DNA of 64,000 bases. Origin: Psychrobacter sp. M13 (GTDB lineage: Bacteria; Pseudomonadota; Gammaproteobacteria; Pseudomonadales; Moraxellaceae). The position numbers and the translations under genes are program-made. The stretch lies in the NCBI RefSeq assembly GCF_030718935.1, contig NZ_CP132194.1:2728001-2792000 (forward strand), written 5' to 3'. Below the pieces are notes generated by a model. The model did not search any database and was not told where the DNA came from. It saw only the letters and a list, made by a program, of their open reading frames with translations. Below are positions 14,472-24,769 of this stretch, one piece after another (within the stretch, counting starts at the first letter, position 1; each line of letters opens with the position of its first letter).

Positions 14472-17400
14472 TTAAGATTTGCCAAATGAAATTATAGTTC
14501 CGTCTGGAGCTAAATCTATATATTTATCAAGTTTTTTATGCCTAATTACACCTTCTGTGCCACCAGGAACAGGTGATTTAGTCGCACCCCTAAGATTCTG
14601 CTTAAATCCTTCAGCTTTCCTTAGGTATTGCTCCTTATCTGTCGCTCCAACTTCAGCTCCATGATCTTTAAAATGTTTTTCTAGAGAAGCTTCTGAACTT
14701 GGATGAGTACCTCTTGACCATGTATCGGACAAGTTATATATAACATAATCGCTCGGATTTTTCGCATGCGATGGTTTAACTAGGATTGTCACACCGTTAT
14801 TACTTATAGGCTTCCCTAAGCCATTTAAAACGCTATTGAAATCTTGAATTTCAAGTCCTGGTATACCTGCAAACGGGTTCTTTTGTTGAGGGTTAATTAG
14901 AATACCACTTTTAGGGTCTATTCTACCTGCAGGACTTATATGTATATTAATACCAGAGCCTATTTGACCGATCATATAAGTATTAATAAGTCTTGTATTA
15001 TTTGTGAAGTCTTTTCCTAAAGCAATTGTATTACTTCCTAATTTATAAAGAGCTCGAGCTACTTCATGCTGCTTATTCGCAGGAACACTAACAACATAGG
15101 CTATGCCACCAATTACAGCTACCAATGCCACTACTGGAATTGCCAATACAGCATTATTCTCAACTGCCATACCAGCGCTATTAGCTGCTGTATTTACATC
15201 AACGTTAGTTAATAGCGCCACAGAACCAGCAAGCAATTTAGAAGCATTAATTATATCTGCTTTCTGTTTGGCTGTGAGTTTTGATGGGTCATCGACTAGA
15301 TAGTCACCTAACATCTCACCAATAGCTGCACCAAGTGCGCCAGCATCACAGCTTTGTTTCTTAGCACTTGCAGATATACATCCTACCCCAGCAGCTACTA
15401 ACTTATGTGCAAGATTGTCAGCAAACTCATTAGTATCAATACCTTTCACGAAACTACTGAATGTTTCAGCAGCAAATACATCAACTAACGCATTGCGTAA
15501 GCTATTCTTAAGTGCATCTTCTAAGCTGACCCCGTTAATAGCCGCATTGACGAACGCATCTGTCATCCCTGAACCAACAGCATTGACCAGCTTTTGATTA
15601 AAGGGATCGGTAGCAGCGCTACCTAGTCCTAACTGAGCGCCTATACCAGCTGTCAACGCAGCAGTCGCCATACTTCGTATAGTTGCACTACTGGCTAATT
15701 GCTTAAGCGTCTTACTGATGTCACCCTTATTATTGATTAATGTCACCGCAGCTTGAGAGGCTAAGGTAGCCATAGCGGCATTCCCTGCAAGACCCAAAGT
15801 AGTAACCGTTGATGCTGTACCAACCGTAGCAGCAGAAGTTGCTGTTGCTGCTGTTGCCGCTACAGCTGACTGTTGACCTAATAGAGAGGTTGCTATACCA
15901 CCGCCATCCATTCCTTGTAGAGCTATGGTCACTGCAATAGCAATTAATGCAGCAGCAGCAGGCGTCAGTCCTTCTTGTTCAAAGGCGAAGTGCTCTTGAA
16001 TTAGATTCACTTGTTGCCAGTCGATATCGTTATTTTTATCCAGCTCTGCTAGATACTCGTAACCTGGTTGCTTAGACAGCTCAAGCGCAATTCTGCCAAG
16101 CTCTTCTGAGCTTTTACTAATAGCCTCCTTAGCTTTTTTGTTCCTATCAATAGTGATCTCAACAGGGATGTCTACTATAATACTTCCACCGTCTGGTAGT
16201 GTTATCGTCGGTGCCTGATTAAACTTAGGCAACTGAGCAGCAGTTACCGTATCGCTTTCTTTTACCGTCTTCATCCACAGCGTGCTTTCTTTATCTTGAG
16301 TATGCGTGGTTTTAATTTGATTGGTAATAGCTTGTAATATCACATTGGCATTTGCATCTGCATATTTTCCATAACCAACCTGAATCGTATTAGCGTTTTC
16401 AGTATTGAATATAGAACCTTGTATCAGGGTATCTCCACCTGATTTAAGCGCAGCGCTATTAGCAGCTAATACAGCAGGCAGTTGAGACAGCTCTTGTCTG
16501 GTGTCATTAGTGTGATTTTTGTTATAGCGTATGCCTAAAAAGCTAGACTTTGACTTAATATCCGTTTCGCTTACACTTCGGTCTTCGACCTTATATAGAT
16601 TGTTCAGCCTACCTGCGGTTATTCCAATAGTACCTTTAGGATCAGCTGTCAGCTCAGAGCCATAGATATTGATATCGCTCTCTGCAGTCAGCTTGATATT
16701 CTTTGCTGCAATATCTGTAGTTACCGCATTGGTGTTAAAAGAGGTTTTAGTGGTCGTTGTGGTTTTCTTTTTACCATACCATTTACGTTTTGTCGTCGTT
16801 GTTTGCGAGCCATCCATAAATGCCACTTGTGAGGCTTCAAGATTGATATCACCAAGCGCGGCGTCAATACGAACATCGCCATTATACGATTTGATATCGG
16901 CACTGTTTAACACGACGGCATTGTTATCAATAAAAACTATGGAAGCTTGATTGACAGGACGCGCGCCTTTAGCCGATATTATAATATTTTTATCTGCGGT
17001 GAGTTTAGGCTGATTGATCAATTGATGATACGAGTAATTGTTTCCGGTGACCTCGCCTTTACTATTTATATTACCTTGTTGATAAATATCAGCCAAGCCT
17101 GTGATGCGAATGCTGTCATAATTGAGACCGACTGTCTTATCATCAGCATCCTTGACTTCTATAGGAGCAAGATTACCCTCTGCTAAGATATTAATACCAC
17201 CTAAACTGCTAGATATATCGGCGCCTTCAATCAACACGCCCTGTTTAGCTGTGATATTAATATCTTTACCCGCTACAATAGACGAAGCTTTGTGCTCATA
17301 GCCTGTCGATGCTTTTTGTGAGGTTGCAAGTACTTGATTAAGATCGCTTAATGTACCTCTTAACGTCTCTTGCCTTGATAAATATGATGTATACTCTTCA

Positions 17401-20400
17401 TAATTAGCACTTTTAGTCATTTTAAAATAGTTTGGTCGACTTCTTTCTGCAATTCCCATGTCATTAATACGTTTTTGTCTACATTCACTAGAACTACGAA
17501 AAGGTGATTTTATGCAATCAACATACACAAATTGTGTCCAGTCTGCTTTTTGTTTATTAAATTCTTCAACCCATTTAGTATCGGAAAAAGGTTGATTTAG
17601 CTCTGCCTGAGCGTTGGCTATCTCAGAATTTATAGTACTAATTTTATAAGGTGAAACATAATTACTAAAACTATTTTTAACCCCTTTTAACTCCACGCTG
17701 CCATCAGTAGCAGTGATATTGATACCGCCCGTAGGTGTTATTTTATCTTGATAACCTATTGTAACACTAGAAGAAACCGTACCATTTTGATGAGTTACTG
17801 TCGGACCACTTGATACTACGCGTATTGGAACTATGTTACCAGATATTAGATCACTGCCTTCAATCAATACACTTTTACCACTTAGATTGATATTACCAGC
17901 AGTGTTTAATTTGACTACTTGCTCAGAACCCAATCCTTGCGTTCCTTTATAACCTTTTAGATATAACTGACCTCCACGAGCCGCTAAGCTTAGATCTCCT
18001 GTTGCGTTTAAAGTAATGTTCTTTGGATCAATAGTTAGATTACCTGTACTACTAGTGATCGCTAAGTCACCGTCCAGCGTATTGACGGCCTTACCATCTA
18101 TAAGTTTCTCTTTACTAGCAGCAAGTTTTGTATTACCCGTAGCATTAATGCGCATCTTATTTTGAACATACATGCTGTCGTCAAAATTTATGTTAGCATC
18201 TGAATTAATCAAAACAGCGCCGCCTGTAATATTCGCATTACGATAGCTTTGTGTTGAGTTACTATTAATGGATAATATTTCATCTGCCTGCAAAGTTGTA
18301 ATGCCTTGATTAAATCCATGAAATATATTATTAGTCTTTGAATCAGTATATCCAGAAAGAAGATCACCGTTGGTTGTTAGTCGATCGCTACTATCTATCG
18401 CAAGATTCTTGCCTGCACTAATTTGACTGTTATTAAGCATCAGCACATTGCCAGACTTTAAAGTACTATTGGTTGTAGAAGTAACATTACTATTTAATAC
18501 TTCAAGATAATTAGCAGCATCAACAATTAGTCCAATATCTGCACTGTTAGTCGCTGTCAGCTTAGTGTTTCTGAGACTGATGTCACCATTACGATTATTG
18601 AGGCCTCCAGCATCTTTAGGCGTTTTATCATTACTTGTTTTTAGCACAATGCCTTGGGCTTGAATATCATTATTGTTCAGCCTCAAACTTAAGTCACTAC
18701 GCACAGTAATATTACCTGCGCTACTCAAACTAGTATCTACGATGTTTGTGTTTGATTTAGAAGTTACACTTGTACCTCCTGTTTGATTAATATTTTTAGC
18801 TGTCGTGGTCAACTGATCAATATTCGTATCATCTCCTGACTCAATAACAATGTTGTCTGCATTAAGCGTACTATTAAAAATATTAATGTTGTTTGTAGCA
18901 GCTAATATAGTGCTGTTAGCATTGGCTTTAAGACCATAGACATATAGCGCAGACTGGTTTGCTATAGCAGTAACCGCGCCTTTTTCACTGTCCAAAGTAC
19001 TATTACCAACTGTAATATGTTGTCCTTGGCTTATGATATAAATACCGTCAGTAGCGTTAGCGATACTGTTTGAGACCGTTGCTCGTTTGCCTTCAACGGT
19101 GAGCTGCTTGCCTGCTGTGATCGGTTTGCTATTATTATTTAGCTGCGCATGCTCTCCTGCTTGTAGAGTGGCATTAGCAGTGACCTTTATACCACCCGTA
19201 TTTTCAATTAGTGCATCACGAATAGCCTGTACTTTGAGCTCATTTGCATTAACTACGCGGCTACCTGACTTAATAATAGCATCACGACCACCACTGATAG
19301 CTAATGATTTTTGTGCGCTAAGCTGACTATTATTACTGATAGTCGTATCAGCAGTGGCAGAGGCGATATAGACATCACCGCGCCCAGTAACTGTTGCATT
19401 GTCAACCGTCGTGCCACTCTTTGAGCTAATGCTCAATGCCGCACTTCCAGCAGAAATGCTACTAGTATCTTTGAGTTGCGCATAGCGGTCTGCCTCTATT
19501 GAGATACCGCCGTTTGATGCGATAGCGCTTTTACTATCGACCGTCGTATCTAAAGTTGAATGGGTATAGATATTAGTTTGATCATCAACCGTTAAGTTAC
19601 GCACATCGGAGCTATTAGATACTTTGAGACTGCCACCTGCATCGATACGTATGATGTCAGGCATCAGTTGTACTGCTGTGCCTGCATTATTCTTTTTGAT
19701 AATGCCTTTATTGAGAGTAATGTCTTTATCGGCCTGCACGTCGATCATGCCATAGCTACTAATAATACCGCTATGCTCAATACTACCTGTGGTGCCTGTC
19801 GCATTGACACTGACTAAACTGGTTTGCGCTTTAGTGGTCTCTATAGCGCCTGTGTTCTCAATCTTACCTGAGGCGGTCAATACCACTTGCTGAGTCGCTT
19901 TTATATTACCCGCGTTTCTGACACCTAAGCCGCTCTCGTTTCCGATTAGGTTGATAGAATTGGCATAGATACCACCAAGCGTACTGACATCTACCGCTAA
20001 GGTTGGAGCAATGCCTGTACCTGTCGTTTTAGTCGCTGCGCCCGTGTCGTAATCTACGGTGTTGCTACCGACGACTATATCAACATCTTGAGTAGCATGG
20101 ATCTGACCATTGATAACGACGGCTCTAGCTAATACGTCGACGTAATTAGCTTGGTTTTTGTTTTTGCCGTCATAAAGGACGCCACCAAGTGCGCTACCAG
20201 TTGCCGCATTATCAAACTGAACTGTACCTTGCTTTACATCGAAGCCGGTTAAATTGCCTGCGCTGTCAATCTTTGGCGTCCCTGTAGTCAAGGTGGCGCG
20301 ATTGGCATTAATAAAACCGCCACCTTGTATCTGCAAGCCCGATGGACTAGCAATGACAATATCAGCTCGTTGGCCTGCCACTTCCAAGTTACCTTGGAAT

Positions 20401-20906
20401 TTGGCAGGCGCATTACTGCGGACTTCATTTAAGATGGTATTGGCGACGTTTTTACCTAGGTACTGATTACCTGCGATAGTGCCTGCTAGCTGCGTATTCG
20501 CACCACCCATACTGTTATTAAGAATGGCACCATTGGAGCCGATATCGAACTGGTTATAAGTGTTGTGTGATAAGCCATTACTGTTAGGGGTACGGATATT
20601 GACAATGGGCGTGCCATTAGCTGCTTTGAGCAGAGCAGCACGCTGACTAGTAGGGATGTTACTAGCAGTATTTTGGATCTGACTAGTAGCGGCTTGTACT
20701 TGGGTATATACCATACTTTGACAGCACAATATAGCGACCACTAAACGAGATAAAGAACTTGAATTACTAGTAGCTATCTTTGTGTTTGACACATTATTAC
20801 GACTACCATCTCCAGCCGTTTTACTGTTACTTTTGGCAGCCTCACTAACAACCATCATCATGCCACGGGCTTTGTTAAATACTACTCGGTAACAGTGTTT
20901 ATTCAT
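14472..20906 (-). CDS. cdiA: CdiA-type two-partner-secretion effector with C-terminal toxin
   Basis: About 2144 residues from the chosen start MNKHCYRVVFNKARG (the extended signal peptide region); a GTG 12 bp earlier would add four residues. A hydrophobic signal core ends at VQAA, and the TPS secretion domain follows to about 330. A long beta-helical repeat region then runs to about 1500, and an alanine-rich pretoxin domain ends at VENN (15153-15164). The last 230 residues form the variable toxin part. It has a hydrophobic segment (VVALVAVIGGIAYVV, likely translocation) and a C-terminus with LEKHFKDHGAEVGA...YLRKAE and DLAPDGTIISF. That resembles nuclease-like polymorphic toxin domains; the activity is not proven. 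CdiB exports it to the cell surface. Confidence 0.93.
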   Translation of the reverse strand: MNKHCYRVVFNKARGMMMVVSEAAKSNSKTAGDGSRNNVSNTKIATSNSSSLSRLVVAILCCQSMVYTQVQAATSQIQNTASNIPTSQRAALLKAANGTPIVNIRTPNSNGLSHNTYNQFDIGSNGAILNNSMGGANTQLAGTIAGNQYLGKNVANTILNEVRSNAPAKFQGNLEVAGQRADIVIASPSGLQIQGGGFINANRATLTTGTPKIDSAGNLTGFDVKQGTVQFDNAATGSALGGVLYDGKNKNQANYVDVLARAVVINGQIHATQDVDIVVGSNTVDYDTGAATKTTGTGIAPTLAVDVSTLGGIYANSINLIGNESGLGVRNAGNIKATQQVVLTASGKIENTGAIETTKAQTSLVSVNATGTTGSIEHSGIISSYGMIDVQADKDITLNKGIIKKNNAGTAVQLMPDIIRIDAGGSLKVSNSSDVRNLTVDDQTNIYTHSTLDTTVDSKSAIASNGGISIEADRYAQLKDTSSISAGSAALSISSKSGTTVDNATVTGRGDVYIASATADTTISNNSQLSAQKSLAISGGRDAIIKSGSRVVNANELKVQAIRDALIENTGGIKVTANATLQAGEHAQLNNNSKPITAGKQLTVEGKRATVSNSIANATDGIYIISQGQHITVGNSTLDSEKGAVTAIANQSALYVYGLKANANSTILAATNNINIFNSTLNADNIVIESGDDTNIDQLTTTAKNINQTGGTSVTSKSNTNIVDTSLSSAGNITVRSDLSLRLNNNDIQAQGIVLKTSNDKTPKDAGGLNNRNGDISLRNTKLTATNSADIGLIVDAANYLEVLNSNVTSTTNSTLKSGNVLMLNNSQISAGKNLAIDSSDRLTTNGDLLSGYTDSKTNNIFHGFNQGITTLQADEILSINSNSTQSYRNANITGGAVLINSDANINFDDSMYVQNKMRINATGNTKLAASKEKLIDGKAVNTLDGDLAITSSTGNLTIDPKNITLNATGDLSLAARGGQLYLKGYKGTQGLGSEQVVKLNTAGNINLSGKSVLIEGSDLISGNIVPIRVVSSGPTVTHQNGTVSSSVTIGYQDKITPTGGINITATDGSVELKGVKNSFSNYVSPYKISTINSEIANAQAELNQPFSDTKWVEEFNKQKADWTQFVYVDCIKSPFRSSSECRQKRINDMGIAERSRPNYFKMTKSANYEEYTSYLSRQETLRGTLSDLNQVLATSQKASTGYEHKASSIVAGKDINITAKQGVLIEGADISSSLGGINILAEGNLAPIEVKDADDKTVGLNYDSIRITGLADIYQQGNINSKGEVTGNNYSYHQLINQPKLTADKNIIISAKGARPVNQASIVFIDNNAVVLNSADIKSYNGDVRIDAALGDINLEASQVAFMDGSQTTTTKRKWYGKKKTTTTTKTSFNTNAVTTDIAAKNIKLTAESDINIYGSELTADPKGTIGITAGRLNNLYKVEDRSVSETDIKSKSSFLGIRYNKNHTNDTRQELSQLPAVLAANSAALKSGGDTLIQGSIFNTENANTIQVGYGKYADANANVILQAITNQIKTTHTQDKESTLWMKTVKESDTVTAAQLPKFNQAPTITLPDGGSIIVDIPVEITIDRNKKAKEAISKSSEELGRIALELSKQPGYEYLAELDKNNDIDWQQVNLIQEHFAFEQEGLTPAAAALIAIAVTIALQGMDGGGIATSLLGQQSAVAATAATATSAATVGTASTVTTLGLAGNAAMATLASQAAVTLINNKGDISKTLKQLASSATIRSMATAALTAGIGAQLGLGSAATDPFNQKLVNAVGSGMTDAFVNAAINGVSLEDALKNSLRNALVDVFAAETFSSFVKGIDTNEFADNLAHKLVAAGVGCISASAKKQSCDAGALGAAIGEMLGDYLVDDPSKLTAKQKADIINASKLLAGSVALLTNVDVNTAANSAGMAVENNAVLAIPVVALVAVIGGIAYVVSVPANKQHEVARALYKLGSNTIALGKDFTNNTRLINTYMIGQIGSGINIHISPAGRIDPKSGILINPQQKNPFAGIPGLEIQDFNSVLNGLGKPISNNGVTILVKPSHAKNPSDYVIYNLSDTWSRGTHPSSEASLEKHFKDHGAEVGATDKEQYLRKAEGFKQNLRGATKSPVPGGTEGVIRHKKLDKYIDLAPDGTIISFGKS

Positions 20907-21233
20907 GTTTATAATCACTCTGGTATGTTAATGATGTTAGTAAATGTTACTAATTTTTTCAGATTGTAATCCTGAACTATTGTAAATACTAGCTTTATTT
21001 TCGTCTATTTCTATTTATTTTGTAGCGGGGTGGACAACCCTATATAAACAGGCATTTCAAAGACTTATGGGTACTGTAACCTACTTTAAAGTTATAAAAA
21101 AAGCCCACATGGCTGTAGGCTATTTTTATACAATTAATTTTTATTCTACACAGTCAAGGCGTGATACTTGAGAGTATTAAGACTGAACTAGCAAAATTGA
21201 GATAATATCTTACTAGGTTAATATATGTCATCT
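20907..21233. other. cdiB-cdiA intergenic region
   Basis: This 327-bp gap holds a terminator for cdiB (21096-21128) and therefore probably a separate cdiA promoter in 20930-21090. That part is AT-rich, but I did not identify reliable boxes. No gene seen. Confidence 0.4.
21096..21128 (-). terminator. Intrinsic terminator after cdiB
   Basis: On the minus strand AGCCTACA pairs with TGTGGGCT (one G-U) around a GCCA loop (21102-21121), followed by seven U residues. It separates cdiB from cdiA, so the two genes are not a simple single transcript. Confidence 0.85.
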
Positions 21234-22994
21234 CTAGTTATAAACCGTCACTCTAAATCCACCAACAGTATCCTTATCAAATGAGCTAGGCGCTTGCAGA
21301 CTTTTACCGATAAAACCATCTATGCTGATGTTGCTCGAATAGAGCCTAGCGCCAAAACTTGTACTCACTAGATATTTACCTGCTAAGAATTGGGTACTAT
21401 CGCCATCGACCCAGCCTTGATCTAAAGTGAAATAAGGCATAAGAGTCATTTGATTAGGTAGAGGTAGTATGCGAGCAATCTCTTGCTGCAGTAACATTCC
21501 CTTTTCTCCTGACAGACTTTGTTCTTCACTTGAACCTTTGAGCGTATAGCGTCCACCAATACTGAATCTATCTTGAGGAATCAAAATATCTGGACTATAT
21601 TGACCGCGCCATTGCAAATTATACTGATAAGAGGCGTTAGAAATATAGAATGGACTTCTAAGATTAAATTGCGCCTCCCAAACACTTGGCTGTGATTCCG
21701 CTTCGCTGATAAAACTCTCTGGAGCTTGAATCGCTGAAAAAGCGCCTGTGCCTCTCTGATATTGTAAGCTGGCGTTAAACTCTCCTAGAGCTGTCTGACG
21801 CTGATGATTAATACCAGCTTTCCAACCAGCAAAGCGACGACGTTGTACTTCAATCTCTATGTCATCAAAGAAGTTCTTTGAATTGCCATGATAACCGCCT
21901 ACAGTAGCAATTGTTTTGGACTCACTATCTCTATGTATGATTCTTTGCAAATCAACAGCGCTGTTATCAGATCTGCCTCTGTAGATAATATCGTCATTAA
22001 GTCCTGCTAAGGTTTGATCGAAACCGTAGTCACTATAAGTCAATTGCAATTGCCAGTTCTTATAAGGATAACGATAGTTAGCATAGATGCTTTCGTTATT
22101 AGAGGAGCTGTCTACATTGTTCCAAGGATCAATAGTATGCGTATAAGAGAGGTTTAGAACATCATTCGATGCTAGTGGTCTATCAATGGTAGCGCTAATA
22201 GTGCCTTGATACTGACCGGTATCTTTGTTTCCAGAATCATCAATACCGAGCTGCCACTGTATGCGATTAGCGCGTTTTTGAGTCACAACTAGATCACTAC
22301 TACCGTATTGCTCATTGTCTGTAGCATTGATACTAGGGACGATATCAATCGTAGTGAGATGCGACTGCGGCAACCTAAAGTTCTCTAAACTGGTTTCAAT
22401 ATCTCTTAAATTGATAATGTCGCCTTTATCTAAAACGAGGGCGTTGCTAACATTGACATTGGGATGACCGTCTTTACCTCGCCATACTTTATCAAGTCGA
22501 CCAGGAATGATGGTAATCTCTAATGTCCCAGTGGTTAAATCTTGAGCTAATAGACTCGCTTGACTAGTGATAAAACCTTGTTTGATTAGCTCATTTTGGA
22601 CATTACGTACGGCGTAGTTTAAGCCTTGCTGACCGATACATTTGCCTAAGATGGATCCACGCCCATACTTGATCGGCCCTAATATAGTAGCAAACTGCCG
22701 CTTGAGAGAAGATTTATCAGGCAGCACTAATTCAACTTTATAGATGTTAAAGCAAGGGGTTTCGTTCAGAGGCACACGTAGTAAATCATCAGTTTGCGTG
22801 GATTTGTCTAAGCTGACAAAAGGTTGAGCAATTCTATCTTCTATATTCTCAATACGCTGCTGATACTGGTTAAACTGCTGTTGCTCAATTTGGTTGATAT
22901 CAGTCTCAGCGTATACGCTAAAGCTAATGATGCCTAAGACACACAATTGGACAGTTGGAATAAGTAAGAATTTCAGGCGATTAACTATCAACAT
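21234..22994 (-). CDS. cdiB: CdiB-type two-partner-secretion outer membrane transporter
   Basis: Omp85/TpsB-family beta-barrel that recognises the TPS domain of CdiA and exports it across the outer membrane. The start is set at 22992-22994 (MLIVNRLKFLLIP), which gives a clean signal peptide ending at VYAE; a start 39 bp upstream lacks a ribosome binding site. With 586 residues it has an N-terminal plug region, POTRA domains (about 70-220, including VWRGKDGHPNVNVSNAL) and a 16-strand barrel with an FSIGGRYTLKGSSEEQSL segment near the conserved loop-6 region. It stands upstream of cdiA on the same strand, the usual cdiB-cdiA order. Confidence 0.93.
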   Translation of the reverse strand: MLIVNRLKFLLIPTVQLCVLGIISFSVYAETDINQIEQQQFNQYQQRIENIEDRIAQPFVSLDKSTQTDDLLRVPLNETPCFNIYKVELVLPDKSSLKRQFATILGPIKYGRGSILGKCIGQQGLNYAVRNVQNELIKQGFITSQASLLAQDLTTGTLEITIIPGRLDKVWRGKDGHPNVNVSNALVLDKGDIINLRDIETSLENFRLPQSHLTTIDIVPSINATDNEQYGSSDLVVTQKRANRIQWQLGIDDSGNKDTGQYQGTISATIDRPLASNDVLNLSYTHTIDPWNNVDSSSNNESIYANYRYPYKNWQLQLTYSDYGFDQTLAGLNDDIIYRGRSDNSAVDLQRIIHRDSESKTIATVGGYHGNSKNFFDDIEIEVQRRRFAGWKAGINHQRQTALGEFNASLQYQRGTGAFSAIQAPESFISEAESQPSVWEAQFNLRSPFYISNASYQYNLQWRGQYSPDILIPQDRFSIGGRYTLKGSSEEQSLSGEKGMLLQQEIARILPLPNQMTLMPYFTLDQGWVDGDSTQFLAGKYLVSTSFGARLYSSNISIDGFIGKSLQAPSSFDKDTVGGFRVTVYN

Positions 22995-23150
22995 ATTTTT
23001 ACCTACGAGCAAAATGGAATAATTGTATATCATTAAAATATAAACTTTACTATTTTATTCATATTATTTTTAAAGCTGTTTTTAAGATTAATGTAGTAAT
23101 ACCAAACCAAAAAAGTATGATTGATAGTACCTAACTAGTTTATATTGTGC

Positions 23151-23214
23151 AGGGTGATTTCCAGCGCACTGATAATGACACTGCTACCAACCATCGGTGT
23201 ATGAAATACACCCT
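23151..23214. repeat. REP-like palindrome of the AGGGTG family
   Basis: AGGGTG (23151-23156) and CACCCT (23209-23214) arms enclose a partly paired interior (GCGCACTGAT / ATCGGTGTA). Related copies are at 33953-34020 and, more degenerate, 4459-4620. It differs in sequence from the RAYT REP. Confidence 0.5.
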
Positions 23215-23263
23215 AAGTCCACCTCAAATTCTATCATTATCTATAAACAAAACCCTCACCCAC

Positions 23264-23297
23264 AAAAAAGCCACCCTCAACTAAGAGAGCGGCTTTT
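23264..23297 (-). terminator. Intrinsic terminator after tuf
   Basis: GCCACCCTC (23270-23278) and GAGAGCGGC (23285-23293) pair with two G-U pairs. The minus-strand product continues into six U residues. It lies 36 bp past the tuf stop, ending the str operon before the island. Confidence 0.87.
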
Positions 23298-23332
23298 GAC
23301 TAACTGAGTAAGTTTAACCTAATGGCTAGAAC

Positions 23333-24523
23333 TTAAACGTTAACGTTAGCAACAACACCAGCGCCTACAGTACGGCCACCTTCACGAATAGCGAAGCGAA
23401 GACCTTTGTCCATAGCGATTGGGTGGATAAGCTCTACGCCCATCTCAACGTTATCACCAGGCATAACCATTTCAGTACCGTCTTGTAATTGGATTGCGCC
23501 AGTGACGTCAGTAGTACGGAAGTAGAACTGTGGACGATAGCCGTTTAGGAATGGTGTGTGACGACCACCCTCTTCTTTTGATAGTACGTATACTTCAGCG
23601 TCAAACTTGGTGTGAGGAGTGATTGAACCTGGCTTAGCTAGTACTTGGCCACGTTGAACGTCTTCACGCTTAGTACCACGTAGTAGTACGCCACAGTTTT
23701 CGCCTGCACGACCTTCGTCAAGCAGTTTACGGAACATCTCAACACCGGTACAGGTGGTTTTTTGAGTGTCACGGATACCGACGATTTCGATCTCGTCACC
23801 AACTTTTACGATACCAGATTCAACACGGCCGGTTACTACGGTACCACGACCTGAGATTGAGAAGACGTCTTCGATTGGCATTAGGAATGCTTTGTCGATG
23901 TCACGCTCAGGCTCTGGGATGTAGGTGTCAAGAATGTTTAGTAGTTCAACTACGGCTGGTTGGCCATATTTTTCTTGTGAGCCTTTTAGGGCTTCAGTCG
24001 CAGAACCATGGATGATTGGGGTGTCATCACCTGGGAAGTCGTAATCAGAAAGTAATTCACGTACTTCCATTTCGACTAGCTCAAGTAGTTCTTCGTCATC
24101 TACTACGTCACATTTGTTCATGAATACGACGATGTACGGTACGCCAACCTGACGTGATAACAAGATGTGTTCACGAGTCTGTGGCATTGGGCCATCAGTC
24201 GCTGATACGACTAAGATAGCGCCATCCATCTGTGCAGCACCGGTGATCATGTTTTTGACATAATCGGCGTGACCTGGGCAATCAACATGAGCGTAATGAC
24301 GAGCGTCAGTGTCATACTCTACGTGTGAGGTGTTGATGGTGATGCCACGTGCTTTTTCTTCTGGGGCTGAGTCAATAGACGCGTAGTCTTTGGCTTCGCC
24401 ACCTGAGGTAATAGCAGCAACTGTTGCGATAGCTGCTGTCAATGTGGTTTTGCCGTGATCAACGTGTCCGATAGTTCCTACGTTGACGTGTGGCTTTTTG
24501 CGTTCAAACTTGGCCTTTGCCAT
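23333..24523 (-). CDS. tuf: Elongation factor Tu
   Basis: EF-Tu delivers aminoacyl-tRNA to the ribosomal A site using GTP. At 396 residues it has the normal length. The G domain contains GHVDHGKT (P loop), DCPGHADYV and NKCD, followed by two beta-barrel domains ending in [18 protein letters not shown] precedes the ATG. It is the last gene of the rpsL-rpsG-fusA-tuf operon, 246 bp after fusA. Many relatives carry a second tuf next to tRNA-Trp; here only this copy is visible. Confidence 0.98.
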   Translation of the reverse strand: MAKAKFERKKPHVNVGTIGHVDHGKTTLTAAIATVAAITSGGEAKDYASIDSAPEEKARGITINTSHVEYDTDARHYAHVDCPGHADYVKNMITGAAQMDGAILVVSATDGPMPQTREHILLSRQVGVPYIVVFMNKCDVVDDEELLELVEMEVRELLSDYDFPGDDTPIIHGSATEALKGSQEKYGQPAVVELLNILDTYIPEPERDIDKAFLMPIEDVFSISGRGTVVTGRVESGIVKVGDEIEIVGIRDTQKTTCTGVEMFRKLLDEGRAGENCGVLLRGTKREDVQRGQVLAKPGSITPHTKFDAEVYVLSKEEGGRHTPFLNGYRPQFYFRTTDVTGAIQLQDGTEMVMPGDNVEMGVELIHPIAMDKGLRFAIREGGRTVGAGVVANVNV

Positions 24524-24769
24524 GGGTGTTTCCTCTTTTATTGGGGCTCAGTACTTTAGCCGTGTTTATACACTAGCTAGAACAATACTGACCGCATTAA
24601 GATAAGTGTTAAAAGTATGCACATTCGATGTGCAGATATTATAAGAAAATTAGCGCCAATAACAAGTCTTTTAACCGATTATTGGCGTAATTGTCGCGGA
24701 CAAACTAAAGATAAGCTTTATTTTGCCCTATCTAGCAGTACTTATTGACAGTACTTGCTTTAACAATAT

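Larger units (their letters stand above)
22995..23332. other. Right edge of the accessory island
   Basis: This 338-bp spacer between cdiB and tuf holds the tuf terminator at 23264-23297 and a 64-bp palindromic repeat at 23151-23214. The cdiB promoter must lie around 23000-23100. No gene seen. The island boundary is within this spacer. Confidence 0.45.
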
